Assembly: GCA_944389965.1 (NCBI GenBank)
Contig: CALXOI010000013.1
Coordinates: forward strand, 1 to 32,259
Source of the DNA: an uncultured Treponema sp.
GTDB lineage: Bacteria; Spirochaetota; Spirochaetia; Treponematales; Treponemataceae
Direction: 5' to 3'
DNA length: 32,259 bases
The translations under genes and the position numbers were made by a program. The notes below the pieces were generated by a model. It made no database searches. It saw nothing but the letters and a program-made list of their open reading frames with translations, and was not told the DNA's origin. Below are positions 23,390-31,213 of this stretch, one piece after another. The stretch's first letter is position 1, and each line of letters opens with the position of its first letter.

Positions 23390-24521
23390 CTGCTGTTTCC
23401 TCCCTGCTGTCCGGCTGCCTGGTGGGGGTTCCGGCTTCCGCTCCGTGTTGTTCCCCGCCAAACTGCCCCGGCGTATTTCCGTTGCTACGAACGATCCGCC
23501 GTTCAGATTCGGAACCGGCACAGGCAGCACCGTGTTGTTCCGGGGCATTAAAGCTGCTTTCTGTGGCTGCTGCCGGGTTTATCCCGGAATTACCACCGGT
23601 TTGCCCGGAACCGGACCGACGGGCTTCTCCCGGAGACTTTAATCTGCCCGGCAGCTTTGTCCGGGATATAACCAGACAAAGAATAATCAGAATACCGGTA
23701 ATCAGTTTCAAATCATTTGCCGTCATGTTTATCCGGTAACCGTAGCTCCGGGCAAGGAACATCAATGCCCGGTAAATCACCGATCCCAGCAACGCCCGCA
23801 GTGTCAGAACACCGATTTTATTTGATTTAAGGATAAATTCTCCCAGCATCAATGATGCGAGACCGGACACTACCACACCGGTTCCGGAACCGACATCAGC
23901 AAAACCACTGTACATGGCAGCAAAACCACCGGCAGTGGCCGCAAGTCCGTTGGCTATACAGATACCGATTGTTTTGATAACCTCCGGGTTCATTCCCTGA
24001 GACATAATCAGCTGGGGATTTGAACCTAAAGCACCCATCGTCAGTCCGAAATCCGTATGGAAAAACACGTCCAGCAACAGTTTTATTACCAGTACAACAG
24101 CAACCATTACCAGTGCTACCGCCAGATCGGGCGGAAAACCCGTGTTTTCCACAGCAGAAGAAATACCGGTAAACAGAGTCCGGACTTTTATCAGCGACAG
24201 GTTTGCCCGGTTCCCCATAATCCTGAGGTTCACAGAATACAGCATGGTCATCGTCAGAATACCGGACAGCAAATCCGGTACTTTAAGCCGGGTATGGATT
24301 ACAGCTGTCACACACCCCGCGGCTGCACCTGCCGCAAACGCCACTACCAGAGCTGCAACCGGCGGCAAACCTTTGATAATCAACACGGCGAGTACAGCTC
24401 CACCCAACGGGAAAGAACCGTCCACCGTCATATCTGCAAAATTCAATACCCGGAATGTAATAAATACGCCCAGCACCATCAGGCCATATATCATTCCTTC
24501 CATCAGAATATTTTCTATCAT
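23376..24521 (-). CDS. ABC transporter permease (COG4120 / TrpY-like) with long hydrophilic tail
   Basis: The 381-aa protein has about eight membrane segments within residues 1-285, and the family-typical start GMIYGLMVLGVFITFRVLNFADMT, then VDGSFPLGGAV. LivH-like permeases of this group work with a periplasmic binding lipoprotein; no such gene is present in the window. After ISRTKL (~290) comes a ~92-residue hydrophilic tail rich in Gly, Ser, Glu and Arg, with no fold I recognise, which should lie in the cytoplasm near the ATPases. A TTG at 24527 also fits the frame; I prefer the ATG at 24521. The Shine-Dalgarno is weak (ACGGA). The promoter mirrors that of the divergent rsmE. Confidence 0.88.
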   Translation of the reverse strand: MIENILMEGMIYGLMVLGVFITFRVLNFADMTVDGSFPLGGAVLAVLIIKGLPPVAALVVAFAAGAAAGCVTAVIHTRLKVPDLLSGILTMTMLYSVNLRIMGNRANLSLIKVRTLFTGISSAVENTGFPPDLAVALVMVAVVLVIKLLLDVFFHTDFGLTMGALGSNPQLIMSQGMNPEVIKTIGICIANGLAATAGGFAAMYSGFADVGSGTGVVVSGLASLMLGEFILKSNKIGVLTLRALLGSVIYRALMFLARSYGYRINMTANDLKLITGILIILCLVISRTKLPGRLKSPGEARRSGSGQTGGNSGINPAAATESSFNAPEQHGAACAGSESERRIVRSNGNTPGQFGGEQHGAEAGTPTRQPDSREETADVES

Positions 24522-24552
24522 TTTCAATATCCGTTTTTAAGAGACGCAGGGC

Positions 24553-24581
24553 AGTATACCACGATTTCACCGCTGATACAA
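24553..24581 (-). promoter_or_regulatory. Promoter of the ABC transporter operon
   Basis: On the minus strand: TTGTAT (24581 to 24576), a 17-base spacer and TATACT (24558 to 24553). The hexamers and spacing are identical to those of the divergent rsmE promoter 14 bases away. The leader is ~25 bases. Confidence 0.75.
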
Positions 24582-24595
24582 GAATCGTCTTACCC

Positions 24596-24624
24596 TTGTA
24601 TTTCCCGCAGTTCCGCTATATACT
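24596..24624 (+). promoter_or_regulatory. Promoter of rsmE
   Basis: TTGTAT (24596-24601), a 17-base spacer and TATACT (24619-24624). The ATG is 13 bases after the -10, so the leader should be about 7 bases with no room for, or sign of, a Shine-Dalgarno. Confidence 0.75.
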
Positions 24625-24637
24625 TTACTACCAATCC

Positions 24638-25537
24638 ATGAATATTGTACTTTTTTCGCCGGAAGAAATTCATCATCCCCTGAACCGCAACGACGCGCGG
24701 GCTGCCCATATACTGGATATACTGCACAAGCAACCGGGAGACACTTTTGATGCCGGTATCCTGAACGGAACAGCAGGCACCGCCCGCATTACCGGGATTA
24801 CTGGAACCGGTATCGAATTTGTGTACACACCGGAGACTGACGGCGGTCCGCTTTATCCGCTCCGGATGATTATCGGATTTCCCCGCCCCATCCAGCTGAA
24901 GCGGCTGCTCCGGGACATTGCAAGTCTGGGAGCCGGCGAAGTGCATCTGACCGGCACAGAACTGGGGGAAAAATCGTACCTGCAGTCATCTATGGCGGAA
25001 CACGGCAATGCATACCGGATGCTTACCGATGGCAGTATACAAGCAAAAAGTACCCATGTACCGGAATTGTTTCTGCACCGGAATTTGTCCGCCTGCCTGG
25101 AGGCAATTACCGGCAGCGCTTTTTTTTCCGGACACCCGGTACTGGCGGCACTAGACAATGTGCAGCCGGAAATGTCCCTGACCGCATTTCTGGATAAAAC
25201 AACAGAAGTTACCGCAACAGAACCGTTGTCCGCACAGACAGCAGGTTCAGCACAAGACAGGCAACCTGCAGAAAGAAACGGTACCGTACCAGACAGTACC
25301 GGCACATCCGGAACCTGCCCGGCAGACGGAGGTGCCCTGCACCATACCGCAATCCGGCTGCAACATCGGGGCGTAATAGCCGCAATCGGCAGTGAACGGG
25401 GCTGGACCGACCGGGAACGGACACAACTAAGCGACGCAGGTTTTACCCGGTGCGGAATGGGAAGCAGGATTCTGCGCACGGAAACTGCAGCTACAGCGGC
25501 AGCCACACTGATTCTTTCAAAAATGGAGGTCCTATGA
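24638..25537 (+). CDS. rsmE: 16S rRNA (uracil-1498-N3) methyltransferase, RsmE family
   Basis: RsmE methylates U1498 of 16S rRNA using SAM. The 299-aa protein has an N-terminal PUA-like part and a SPOUT knot domain. The knot motifs are IGSERGWTDRE (usual form GPEGGFTxxE, here with Ser and Arg substitutions) and MGSRILRTETAATAA. Between them and the preceding SPOUT region is a Thr/Ala/Gly-rich insert at about residues 186-236 that is not typical. The start is the ATG at 24638: the frame extends to 24596, but that is the -35 element. The leader is almost absent. The stop overlaps the next gene by 4 bases (ATGA), suggesting coupling. Confidence 0.92.
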   Translation: MNIVLFSPEEIHHPLNRNDARAAHILDILHKQPGDTFDAGILNGTAGTARITGITGTGIEFVYTPETDGGPLYPLRMIIGFPRPIQLKRLLRDIASLGAGEVHLTGTELGEKSYLQSSMAEHGNAYRMLTDGSIQAKSTHVPELFLHRNLSACLEAITGSAFFSGHPVLAALDNVQPEMSLTAFLDKTTEVTATEPLSAQTAGSAQDRQPAERNGTVPDSTGTSGTCPADGGALHHTAIRLQHRGVIAAIGSERGWTDRERTQLSDAGFTRCGMGSRILRTETAATAAATLILSKMEVL

Positions 25538-26334
25538 ATCAAGACCAGGTTAAAGAAATTCTATTAGATATAGAACCATCCCAACTGGAATTTACCGTAA
25601 CATTTACCGGTAAAGAAAGCAAAAAAGTGAACGGTTTATACAAGCCGGACACAAAAGAAATTCTGCTGCACAACAAAAATTTCTCTGTAGAAAACCAGCT
25701 GATTTATACTGCTATCCATGAATATACTCATCACCTGCTGAATGAAACCCAGTTGAACCAGAGTGGAGGCCTGCGCCCTTCCTATAACCGGGTTCATACG
25801 AATGCGTTCTGGGCCCGGTTCCACGGTCTGCTGGAAACCGCAGAAGCCAAGGGTTATTATGTTATCGGTTTGGAAAATTCCCCGGAACTGGCACAGCTGA
25901 CAGAAGAAATAAAAAAGAATTATCTGGAAACAAACGGCCGGCTGATGCAGGAATTCGGACAGCTTCTGGCAAAAGCCCACCGGCTCTGTCAGGAAGCAAA
26001 TATCCGCTATGAAGATTACATTGACCGGGTACTGAAACTGCCCCGGACAGCGGCAAAAAGTATTACAAAAGTGGCAGCGACACAAATAAATCCGGCAATT
26101 GGTTTTGAAAACATGAAACTGATTGCATCCCTGCCCAAAGAAAAACAACAGGAAGCGGAACAACAACTGCTGAACGGACACAGTCCGGATTCCGTCAGCT
26201 CGCTGATGAAAAAAAAGGCAGAAGAAACCGATGCCCGCACCCGGCTGGAAAAGGAAAAGCAGCGCCTTGAAAAAACAATCCGGCAGCTGACCGCCCGGCT
26301 GGAACTGGTGGAGGAAAATCTTGCAAACCTGTAA
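25534..26334 (+). CDS. Cytoplasmic HExxH (SprT/YgjP-like) protein with C-terminal coiled coil
   Basis: The 266-aa protein has no signal peptide. Residues ~55-100 carry YTAIHEYTHHLLN, an HExxH zinc site (His62, Glu63, His66), then RVHTNAFWARF, in which His88 followed by FW resembles the third-ligand motif HxxxFW of SprT/YgjP-type metalloproteases. The middle (~115-200) is helical; the last ~60 residues are strongly charged and heptad-like (KEKQRLEKTIRQLTARLELVEENL), a likely coiled coil for oligomerisation. Substrate and activity are unknown. GGAGG lies just before the ATG, which overlaps the rsmE stop. The next gene begins 14 bases before its end. Confidence 0.8.
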   Translation: MNQDQVKEILLDIEPSQLEFTVTFTGKESKKVNGLYKPDTKEILLHNKNFSVENQLIYTAIHEYTHHLLNETQLNQSGGLRPSYNRVHTNAFWARFHGLLETAEAKGYYVIGLENSPELAQLTEEIKKNYLETNGRLMQEFGQLLAKAHRLCQEANIRYEDYIDRVLKLPRTAAKSITKVAATQINPAIGFENMKLIASLPKEKQQEAEQQLLNGHSPDSVSSLMKKKAEETDARTRLEKEKQRLEKTIRQLTARLELVEENLANL

Positions 26335-27316
26335 ACAGATACAGTTTTTCCTGATTACACTACTGATTACCGCAACCGGAATACCAGCCGTCCCGGCCCT
26401 TGACTTTCCGTCCATGCCGTCAGTAAGCAGTCCTTCCATGCCGGAACTGGGCGGAAGCCCTTACCGCCCCGGGGGAATAACCGGAAACACCGGCAACGGA
26501 ACCAGTACAGAAAATTCCGGCACCGAAAGCAGTACCGGCAGCACTACCCCGGCAGTTCAGTCAGCCGGAACATCCGGCAGTACATCCGGCGCTGCTTCCA
26601 TACCGACAACAGTTGCAGGCTTGGCGTTGACTGCCCAAAATATATCAGGTCTGGGCGGGTTAAGCGCACTGCAAAACCTTGGGAATCTGACCGGCAGCGG
26701 GGATTTATCATCGGTATTGTCTTCCCTGTCCGGTCTTTCCGCCGGAACAGGAGTTTCTGCAGCGGATTCGCTGTCCGCACTCACACAACAGCTGTCATCT
26801 TCCGGTTCCAATGGAACAGGAGACACTGCCCTGCTGACGCTGATTCTGGAACAACTCCAGCAGTTGAATGACGCCCGGGCAACACCAGCGGAAGGAGCAG
26901 GCACTGCCGCTACCGGTTCCGCCACGCTTTCCGCCGGTTCCGGTACAACAACACAACTGCTCCGGTTCAAAGTTAATGGTGCAGACATCGGCAAAACCTG
27001 TTCCGTAATCTATGTTTCAGAACCGGAAGCAACCGGGGCATTTTTGTTCACCGGCGACCGGATTTTTTCTGCCGGCGGGAAACAGTTTGCAGAAACTTTT
27101 TATTTTCTCTTCAAACCGGTGCGGCAGGAATCGGGTATCATATACTATGACGTGGAATCTTCCATAATGCAGCCGGAAACTGCGTCCGGCTCCCTGCTCT
27201 ACCCGCTTACCGCGTCACCCGGAATGACAGCACGGAGAACCGGAAATCTGGTTACCCTGACCCATTCCGGTGACGGCTGGAACCTTGATATACTGCTGGA
27301 TATGCAGCAGACCTGA
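26321..27316 (+). CDS. Exported Ser/Gly/Thr-rich protein, TTG start
   Basis: The 331-aa protein has no family I recognise. A signal peptide (QIQFFLITLLITATGIPAVPA) ends near residue 27. Residues ~30-215 are low complexity, rich in Ser, Gly, Thr and Ala, and look unstructured or surface-exposed. The last ~115 residues form a beta-rich globular domain (LLRFKVNGADIGKTC, FLFTGDRIFSAGGKQF, SGIIYYDVE, WNLDILLDM). The TTG start is supported by GGAGG six bases upstream within the preceding gene; the only in-frame ATG codons lie inside the mature part. It closes the rsmE operon. Confidence 0.75.
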   Translation: MQTCKQIQFFLITLLITATGIPAVPALDFPSMPSVSSPSMPELGGSPYRPGGITGNTGNGTSTENSGTESSTGSTTPAVQSAGTSGSTSGAASIPTTVAGLALTAQNISGLGGLSALQNLGNLTGSGDLSSVLSSLSGLSAGTGVSAADSLSALTQQLSSSGSNGTGDTALLTLILEQLQQLNDARATPAEGAGTAATGSATLSAGSGTTTQLLRFKVNGADIGKTCSVIYVSEPEATGAFLFTGDRIFSAGGKQFAETFYFLFKPVRQESGIIYYDVESSIMQPETASGSLLYPLTASPGMTARRTGNLVTLTHSGDGWNLDILLDMQQT

Positions 27317-27439
27317 ATACAGACGCATCCAGAAACGGCAGCCGGTTTTACGGAAGACATTCCGTTCCGTCCGCTTCTACAGAACAACTGAAAAATTCGT
27401 TCCCCCGCGGACAACGGACGTGATTTTAAGGAGTATACT

Positions 27440-28414
27440 ATGAAACCAATTATTGCGGTTACCATGGGCGATCCCGCCGGAATCGGACCGGAAATAATCG
27501 TAAAAGCATTATCCGATACTGAAATACAGAATTCCGTGCAGTGTATCGTCACCGGCAGCCGTTCAGTGCTGGAATCAGCCTGCCACAATGCGACGCTTCC
27601 GGCAACACTACTTGATTCTGCAAACGTACAAGTAATTGATGTACCCGGAGTCGAAGCCGGCGGATTTGAACCGGGAAAGGTGTCCGCCGCCTGCGGAACA
27701 GCCTCTTACCGCTACATAGAAAAAGCAGTGGCGTTAGCTTTGGAAGGAACGGTTCAGGCAGTTGTTACCGCTCCGATAAACAAGGAAGCGCTCAGGGCAG
27801 GAGGAATCCCGTACACCGGCCACACAGAAATTTTGGGAGAATTAACCAATACTGCAGATCCGCTGACACTGTTTGAAGTCCGCAATCTGCGGATATTTTT
27901 CCTGACACGGCACATATCCCTGCGGCGGGTATGCGATTTTGTAACGAAAGAACGGATTATGGATTACGTCATCAGGTGCACCGCAGCCTTGCAGCAACTG
28001 GGCATCACCGGCGGAACAATGGCAGTCGCGGGGTTAAACCCCCATTCCGGGGAACACGGACTGTTCGGTTCAGAAGAAGTAACAGCGGTTGCCCCGGCAG
28101 TGGAAGAACTGCAACGGGCAGGATATGCGGTTGCCGGCCCGGTCAGCGCAGATTCTGTGTTCCATCAGGCACTGCAGGGAACATACAACAGCGTGCTTTC
28201 CCTGTATCATGACCAGGGGCATATTGCTGCAAAAACATATGACTTTGAACGGACTATTTCCATCACCTGCGGTATGAGCATACTGAGAACATCTGTCGAC
28301 CATGGAACCGCATTTGATATTGCCGGCAAAAACTGCGCATCACCGGTAAGCATGAAGGAAGCAATTCTTGTGGCAGCAAAATACGCCCCCTGCTGGAACG
28401 GCCGCCGTTCATGA
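27440..28414 (+). CDS. pdxA: 4-hydroxythreonine-4-phosphate dehydrogenase
   Basis: PdxA oxidises 4-phosphohydroxy-L-threonine in the DXP-dependent vitamin B6 pathway. The 324-aa protein has the N-terminal AVTMGDPAGIGPEIIVKAL, the YTGHTEILGEL substrate segment (metal-binding His), the FLTRHISLRRV helix, GLNPHSGEHGLFGSEE and LYHDQGHIAAK with further metal-binding His residues, and a C-terminal GTAFDIAGK. AAGGAG precedes the ATG. The family also includes PdxA2-type enzymes of other pathways, and no other B6 genes are in view, so the pathway is inferred. The GNAT gene overlaps its stop by 4 bases. Confidence 0.94.
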   Translation: MKPIIAVTMGDPAGIGPEIIVKALSDTEIQNSVQCIVTGSRSVLESACHNATLPATLLDSANVQVIDVPGVEAGGFEPGKVSAACGTASYRYIEKAVALALEGTVQAVVTAPINKEALRAGGIPYTGHTEILGELTNTADPLTLFEVRNLRIFFLTRHISLRRVCDFVTKERIMDYVIRCTAALQQLGITGGTMAVAGLNPHSGEHGLFGSEEVTAVAPAVEELQRAGYAVAGPVSADSVFHQALQGTYNSVLSLYHDQGHIAAKTYDFERTISITCGMSILRTSVDHGTAFDIAGKNCASPVSMKEAILVAAKYAPCWNGRRS

Positions 28415-29028
28415 TACGCCTGATACAGCCGGAAAAAGATGCTCCGGCAATTAAACAGATATATGCCCCGTTTGTCACGGATACCGCTGTCACATTTGAA
28501 TATACGGTTCCATCAGACGCAGAATTCTACAACAGGATTCAGCAGACTGCATCCCGGTTTCCCTGGCTGGTGTGGGAAACATCAACAGGAATCCACGGTT
28601 ATGCATATGCATCCGCCCATGGGGAACGGCAGGCATTCCAGTGGGCGGCGGATTTATCCATATATATTGAACCGCAGCATCAGCGGGAAGGAAACGGCAG
28701 ACATCTGTATCGGACACTGTATGGTATATTGGCAGCCCAGGGATACTATTCTGTATACGCAGCAGTTTCCCACCCGAATCCTGCCAGCAGTCTGTTTCAT
28801 ACACACGAAGGATTTACCGAAACCGCCCGTTTTCCGGCAGCCGGTTTTAAGTTTAACCGGTGGTATGATTTAATCTGGTACGAAAAGCAGCTGGTTTCTT
28901 ACCGGAATGAAAAACCGAATCCGGCAGCGCCACCGGTTCCGATAACAGCACTGTCCGCTGCTGAAATTGCCCGGTGTATTGCAGGTGCTGACCCGGCGCC
29001 GCCGGAATACCCACCGCCGGCATTCTGA
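28411..29028 (+). CDS. GNAT N-acetyltransferase (Pat/MnaT-like)
   Basis: The 205-aa protein resembles the phosphinothricin/methionine-sulfone acetyltransferase group: start IRLIQPEKDAPAIKQIYAPFV, VTFEYTVPSDAEF, and the acetyl-CoA loop QHQREGNGRHLYRTLY (Q/R-x-x-G-x-G/R), followed by HPNPASSLFHTHEGFTETARF, where N and the HTHEGF segment match the final GNAT motif. Members acetylate the alpha-amino group of amino acids or analogues; the natural substrate here is unknown. After ~residue 165 there is an Ala/Pro-rich tail beyond the usual end of the family. It overlaps pdxA by ATGA, so it is probably translated with it. Confidence 0.85.
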   Translation: MIRLIQPEKDAPAIKQIYAPFVTDTAVTFEYTVPSDAEFYNRIQQTASRFPWLVWETSTGIHGYAYASAHGERQAFQWAADLSIYIEPQHQREGNGRHLYRTLYGILAAQGYYSVYAAVSHPNPASSLFHTHEGFTETARFPAAGFKFNRWYDLIWYEKQLVSYRNEKPNPAAPPVPITALSAAEIARCIAGADPAPPEYPPPAF

Positions 29029-29043
29029 TAACAGGAGTTTTTT

Positions 29044-29784
29044 ATGGCACAGGATTATTTATGCGCAGGCATCGCTGCAATTGGATTCTCCGGCACCCCG
29101 GCGGAAACTTTGCAGACTAAGATGGAAAAATACATCAACGAGCTGCTGTTGTTCAATGCGGCTTACGATTTGGTCGGTGCAAATGACCGGGACACCATGA
29201 TAATCCGGCATATTCTGGACAGTCTGGCGGCGGCGCCGGAAATCGCAGCGCTGGTTCCTGAAAAAAGCCGTCCGGAAGGCTTGAATCCAGCTTTGGCACT
29301 TTCCGGCTGTCAGCCTGCCGCCGAAGAAATGGTATCAACCGGTACAAAAACAACATTTACTGCCGGAGACATCGGTTCCGGCGGGGGGCTTCCGGGAATA
29401 CCGCTGGCGGCAGCATTTCCGGACATACAGTTCATACTGGTAGAGCGGATGAGCAAACGGTGTGCTTTTCTGGAAAACTGTGTAGCCCTGCTGGATTTGA
29501 AAAATGTTACCGTACAGAACACCCAAGCGGAGCAGTTGCCGCAGGAACAACTGGATCTTGCTGTATTCCGGGCATTCCGTCCGCTGGACAAAAAGATGGC
29601 AAAAACACTGCTACGTACCGTCAAAACCGGCGGCTGGCTGGCAGCATACAAAGCAAAGTCAGAAAATATAACAGCAGAAATGAATGCGGTACAAGAACTT
29701 ATTCCAGTTTACAATGTCCGTTCCCTTTCAGTTCCGTTTCTCCCGGAACACGAACGGAATTTAGTTCTCATACAAAAAACGTGA
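29044..29784 (+). CDS. rsmG: 16S rRNA (guanine-527-N7) methyltransferase
   Basis: RsmG (GidB) methylates G527 of 16S rRNA. The 246-aa protein has the family helices (YINELLLFNAAYDLVGA, IIRHILDSLAA), the SAM-binding GDIGSGGGLPGIPLA (109-123), FILVERMSKRCAFLENC and the DLAVFRAFRPL segment. A ~35-residue insert (about 72-106, EKSRPEGLNPALALSGCQ and on) lies between HILDSL and the SAM motif; most RsmG proteins have only a few residues there. CAGGAG precedes the ATG. The stop abuts the stop of the opposing TPR gene with no base between. Confidence 0.94.
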   Translation: MAQDYLCAGIAAIGFSGTPAETLQTKMEKYINELLLFNAAYDLVGANDRDTMIIRHILDSLAAAPEIAALVPEKSRPEGLNPALALSGCQPAAEEMVSTGTKTTFTAGDIGSGGGLPGIPLAAAFPDIQFILVERMSKRCAFLENCVALLDLKNVTVQNTQAEQLPQEQLDLAVFRAFRPLDKKMAKTLLRTVKTGGWLAAYKAKSENITAEMNAVQELIPVYNVRSLSVPFLPEHERNLVLIQKT

Positions 29785-31134
29785 TTACATACGGGAATCA
29801 ATACTCTTCAGTATTTTTATCAATCCCGTTTTATCAATTAAATCTATCGGCCGGCCCTCCGTGTAATTCCGGGCTTCATCACTGAACGACCCTGCCGACA
29901 GGCACACCCCCCGGCCAGCCTTTACATCTTTAAGCCGCCCATGAAAATCACGGATATGAAGTTCCCCAATGGCACCGGTTGTCCGGTAAAAACGGAACAT
30001 AATGACATCTTCCCATTTTGAAGTTTCTACTTCTGTCAAAACTTCTGTATTTTCAGTTGAAACATTTATATCAAGTATTTTTACTGATGCACGTCCGTAA
30101 AACCCGATAACAATTTTTCTGCACAGCGCAACAAAATCGCTGTTTCCGGCAGTAAGGTAAATCTGAAGATTTGTATTTTGCTTCAATTCCTGATACCGGG
30201 AAACAAGCGTCGGTACATCCCGATACGACGGGTTCACCACCAGAATTTCCCGGAGAAGCTGCAACCCTCCGTCAATATCCTTCAGTTGAATATAACAGGT
30301 GGCAAGCCGGTACTTGATTTCCAGCAGGATATCCTGGGGTACGTTTACATGCTTTAATCCGATTTCAAAATCCTGTACCGCTTTTTCAATCCCGCCGGTA
30401 TTCATGTGCATAACTCCCGCAGCGAGACATGACCGGGCGCCAAAATCAGGATCCGGACGCAGGTGCATAAATACTTTCAGTGCTTTTTCGCCAAACCCAG
30501 TCTGCTGCATAGCATCCGCCATTGCGTACAGCACTTCTTTTTGTTCAGGATGATCTGTCAGAGCCCGGCGCAGATATGGCAGGGAATCCCGGTACCGTTT
30601 GAGGTTATATAAGGACAATCCCAAAAGCTCATACAGTTCCCCGGCATCCTGATTAAGCACCAATGCTTTTTTGAAATATAAAACGGCGTGCTCATAATCA
30701 CCTGTCTGATAATACGCCTGGGCAAGGGAAGACAATGCTTCAAAACTTGAACTATTTAATTTTACCGCAGACATCAGTCCTTGGAGTGCATCCTGCGGTT
30801 TATTCAACTTTAACGCACAGATACCCTGCCTGAGAGCTACTTGAAAAAGATCAATTTCTTTATTGGAAGAAGCCAGTCCCAGCAATAAATCAAACAATGG
30901 ATATGCTTTTTCCCAAGAATGTTCCTGATAATATAAATCAGATAACTCTTTCAATGCACCTACATGATGTGGATTCTGGGATAATTTCCGGGTTGCATCC
31001 CGGATAATTGCAACCCGGTTTTTAACCCGGGGTGTATTTTTATTTTTTTTCTGTATACTGAGAATTCCATACAAAAGAGCCGCAAAAAAAATAACCGCAG
31101 CTCCGGCTATTAAAACAGAAGACAACATATCCAT
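29785..31134 (-). CDS. Membrane-anchored TPR protein with degenerate Mrr-like C-terminal domain
   Basis: The 449-aa protein has an N-terminal membrane segment (residues ~4-25, SVLIAGAAVIFFAALLYGIL), then about seven to eight TPR units (~50-315, for example ALSSLAQAYYQTGDYEHAVLYFKKAL and LYELLGLSLYNLKRYRDSLPYLRRAL). The C-terminus (~320-449) aligns by eye with Mrr-type restriction endonuclease domains: GELHIRDFHGRLKDVKAGRG, SAGSFSDEARNY and RPIDLIDKTGL. The catalytic GxDxGID...QxK strands appear replaced (VIMFRFYR at the QxK position), so nuclease activity is unlikely. The start at 31134 matches a strong promoter six bases upstream; the frame to 31233 runs through both divergent promoters. It is divergent from the Hsp70-like gene. 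Confidence 0.85.
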   Translation of the reverse strand: MDMLSSVLIAGAAVIFFAALLYGILSIQKKNKNTPRVKNRVAIIRDATRKLSQNPHHVGALKELSDLYYQEHSWEKAYPLFDLLLGLASSNKEIDLFQVALRQGICALKLNKPQDALQGLMSAVKLNSSSFEALSSLAQAYYQTGDYEHAVLYFKKALVLNQDAGELYELLGLSLYNLKRYRDSLPYLRRALTDHPEQKEVLYAMADAMQQTGFGEKALKVFMHLRPDPDFGARSCLAAGVMHMNTGGIEKAVQDFEIGLKHVNVPQDILLEIKYRLATCYIQLKDIDGGLQLLREILVVNPSYRDVPTLVSRYQELKQNTNLQIYLTAGNSDFVALCRKIVIGFYGRASVKILDINVSTENTEVLTEVETSKWEDVIMFRFYRTTGAIGELHIRDFHGRLKDVKAGRGVCLSAGSFSDEARNYTEGRPIDLIDKTGLIKILKSIDSRM

Positions 31135-31140
31135 AATTAT

Positions 31141-31169
31141 ATTATGACGTTGATTTTTTCCGGTGTCAA
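31141..31169 (-). promoter_or_regulatory. Promoter of the TPR gene (leaderless geometry)
   Basis: On the minus strand: TTGACA (31169 to 31164), a 17-base spacer and CATAAT (31146 to 31141). Exactly 6 bases separate it from the ATG at 31134, and there is no Shine-Dalgarno. Confidence 0.75.
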
Positions 31170-31178
31170 GAAAGAAAC

Positions 31179-31207
31179 TTGACAAGAACGTACTTCGATA
31201 ATAACAT
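31179..31207 (+). promoter_or_regulatory. Promoter of the Hsp70-like acidic gene (leaderless geometry)
   Basis: TTGACA (31179-31184), a 17-base spacer and TAACAT (31202-31207), then 6 bases to the ATG at 31214. The two divergent -35 hexamers form the palindrome TGTCAAG-7 bases-CTTGACA. Confidence 0.75.
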
Positions 31208-31213
31208 AGAACA

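Noticed and set aside
22562-23548. N-terminal extension of the first ABC ATPase by 53 residues
   Set aside because: The extension overlaps the permease tail, and the ATG at 23389 has a strong GGGAGGAA site and the family N-terminus.
27317-27439. Structured leader ahead of pdxA (GTCCGC/GCGGAC and ACGGAA/TTCCGT dyads)
   Set aside because: The stems are short, compete with each other and have no T-tract; too weak to call a regulatory element.
29785-31134. Active type IV restriction enzyme (Mrr)
   Set aside because: The catalytic motif is not seen, and the TPR and membrane segments are unlike defence Mrr proteins; no other defence genes are nearby.
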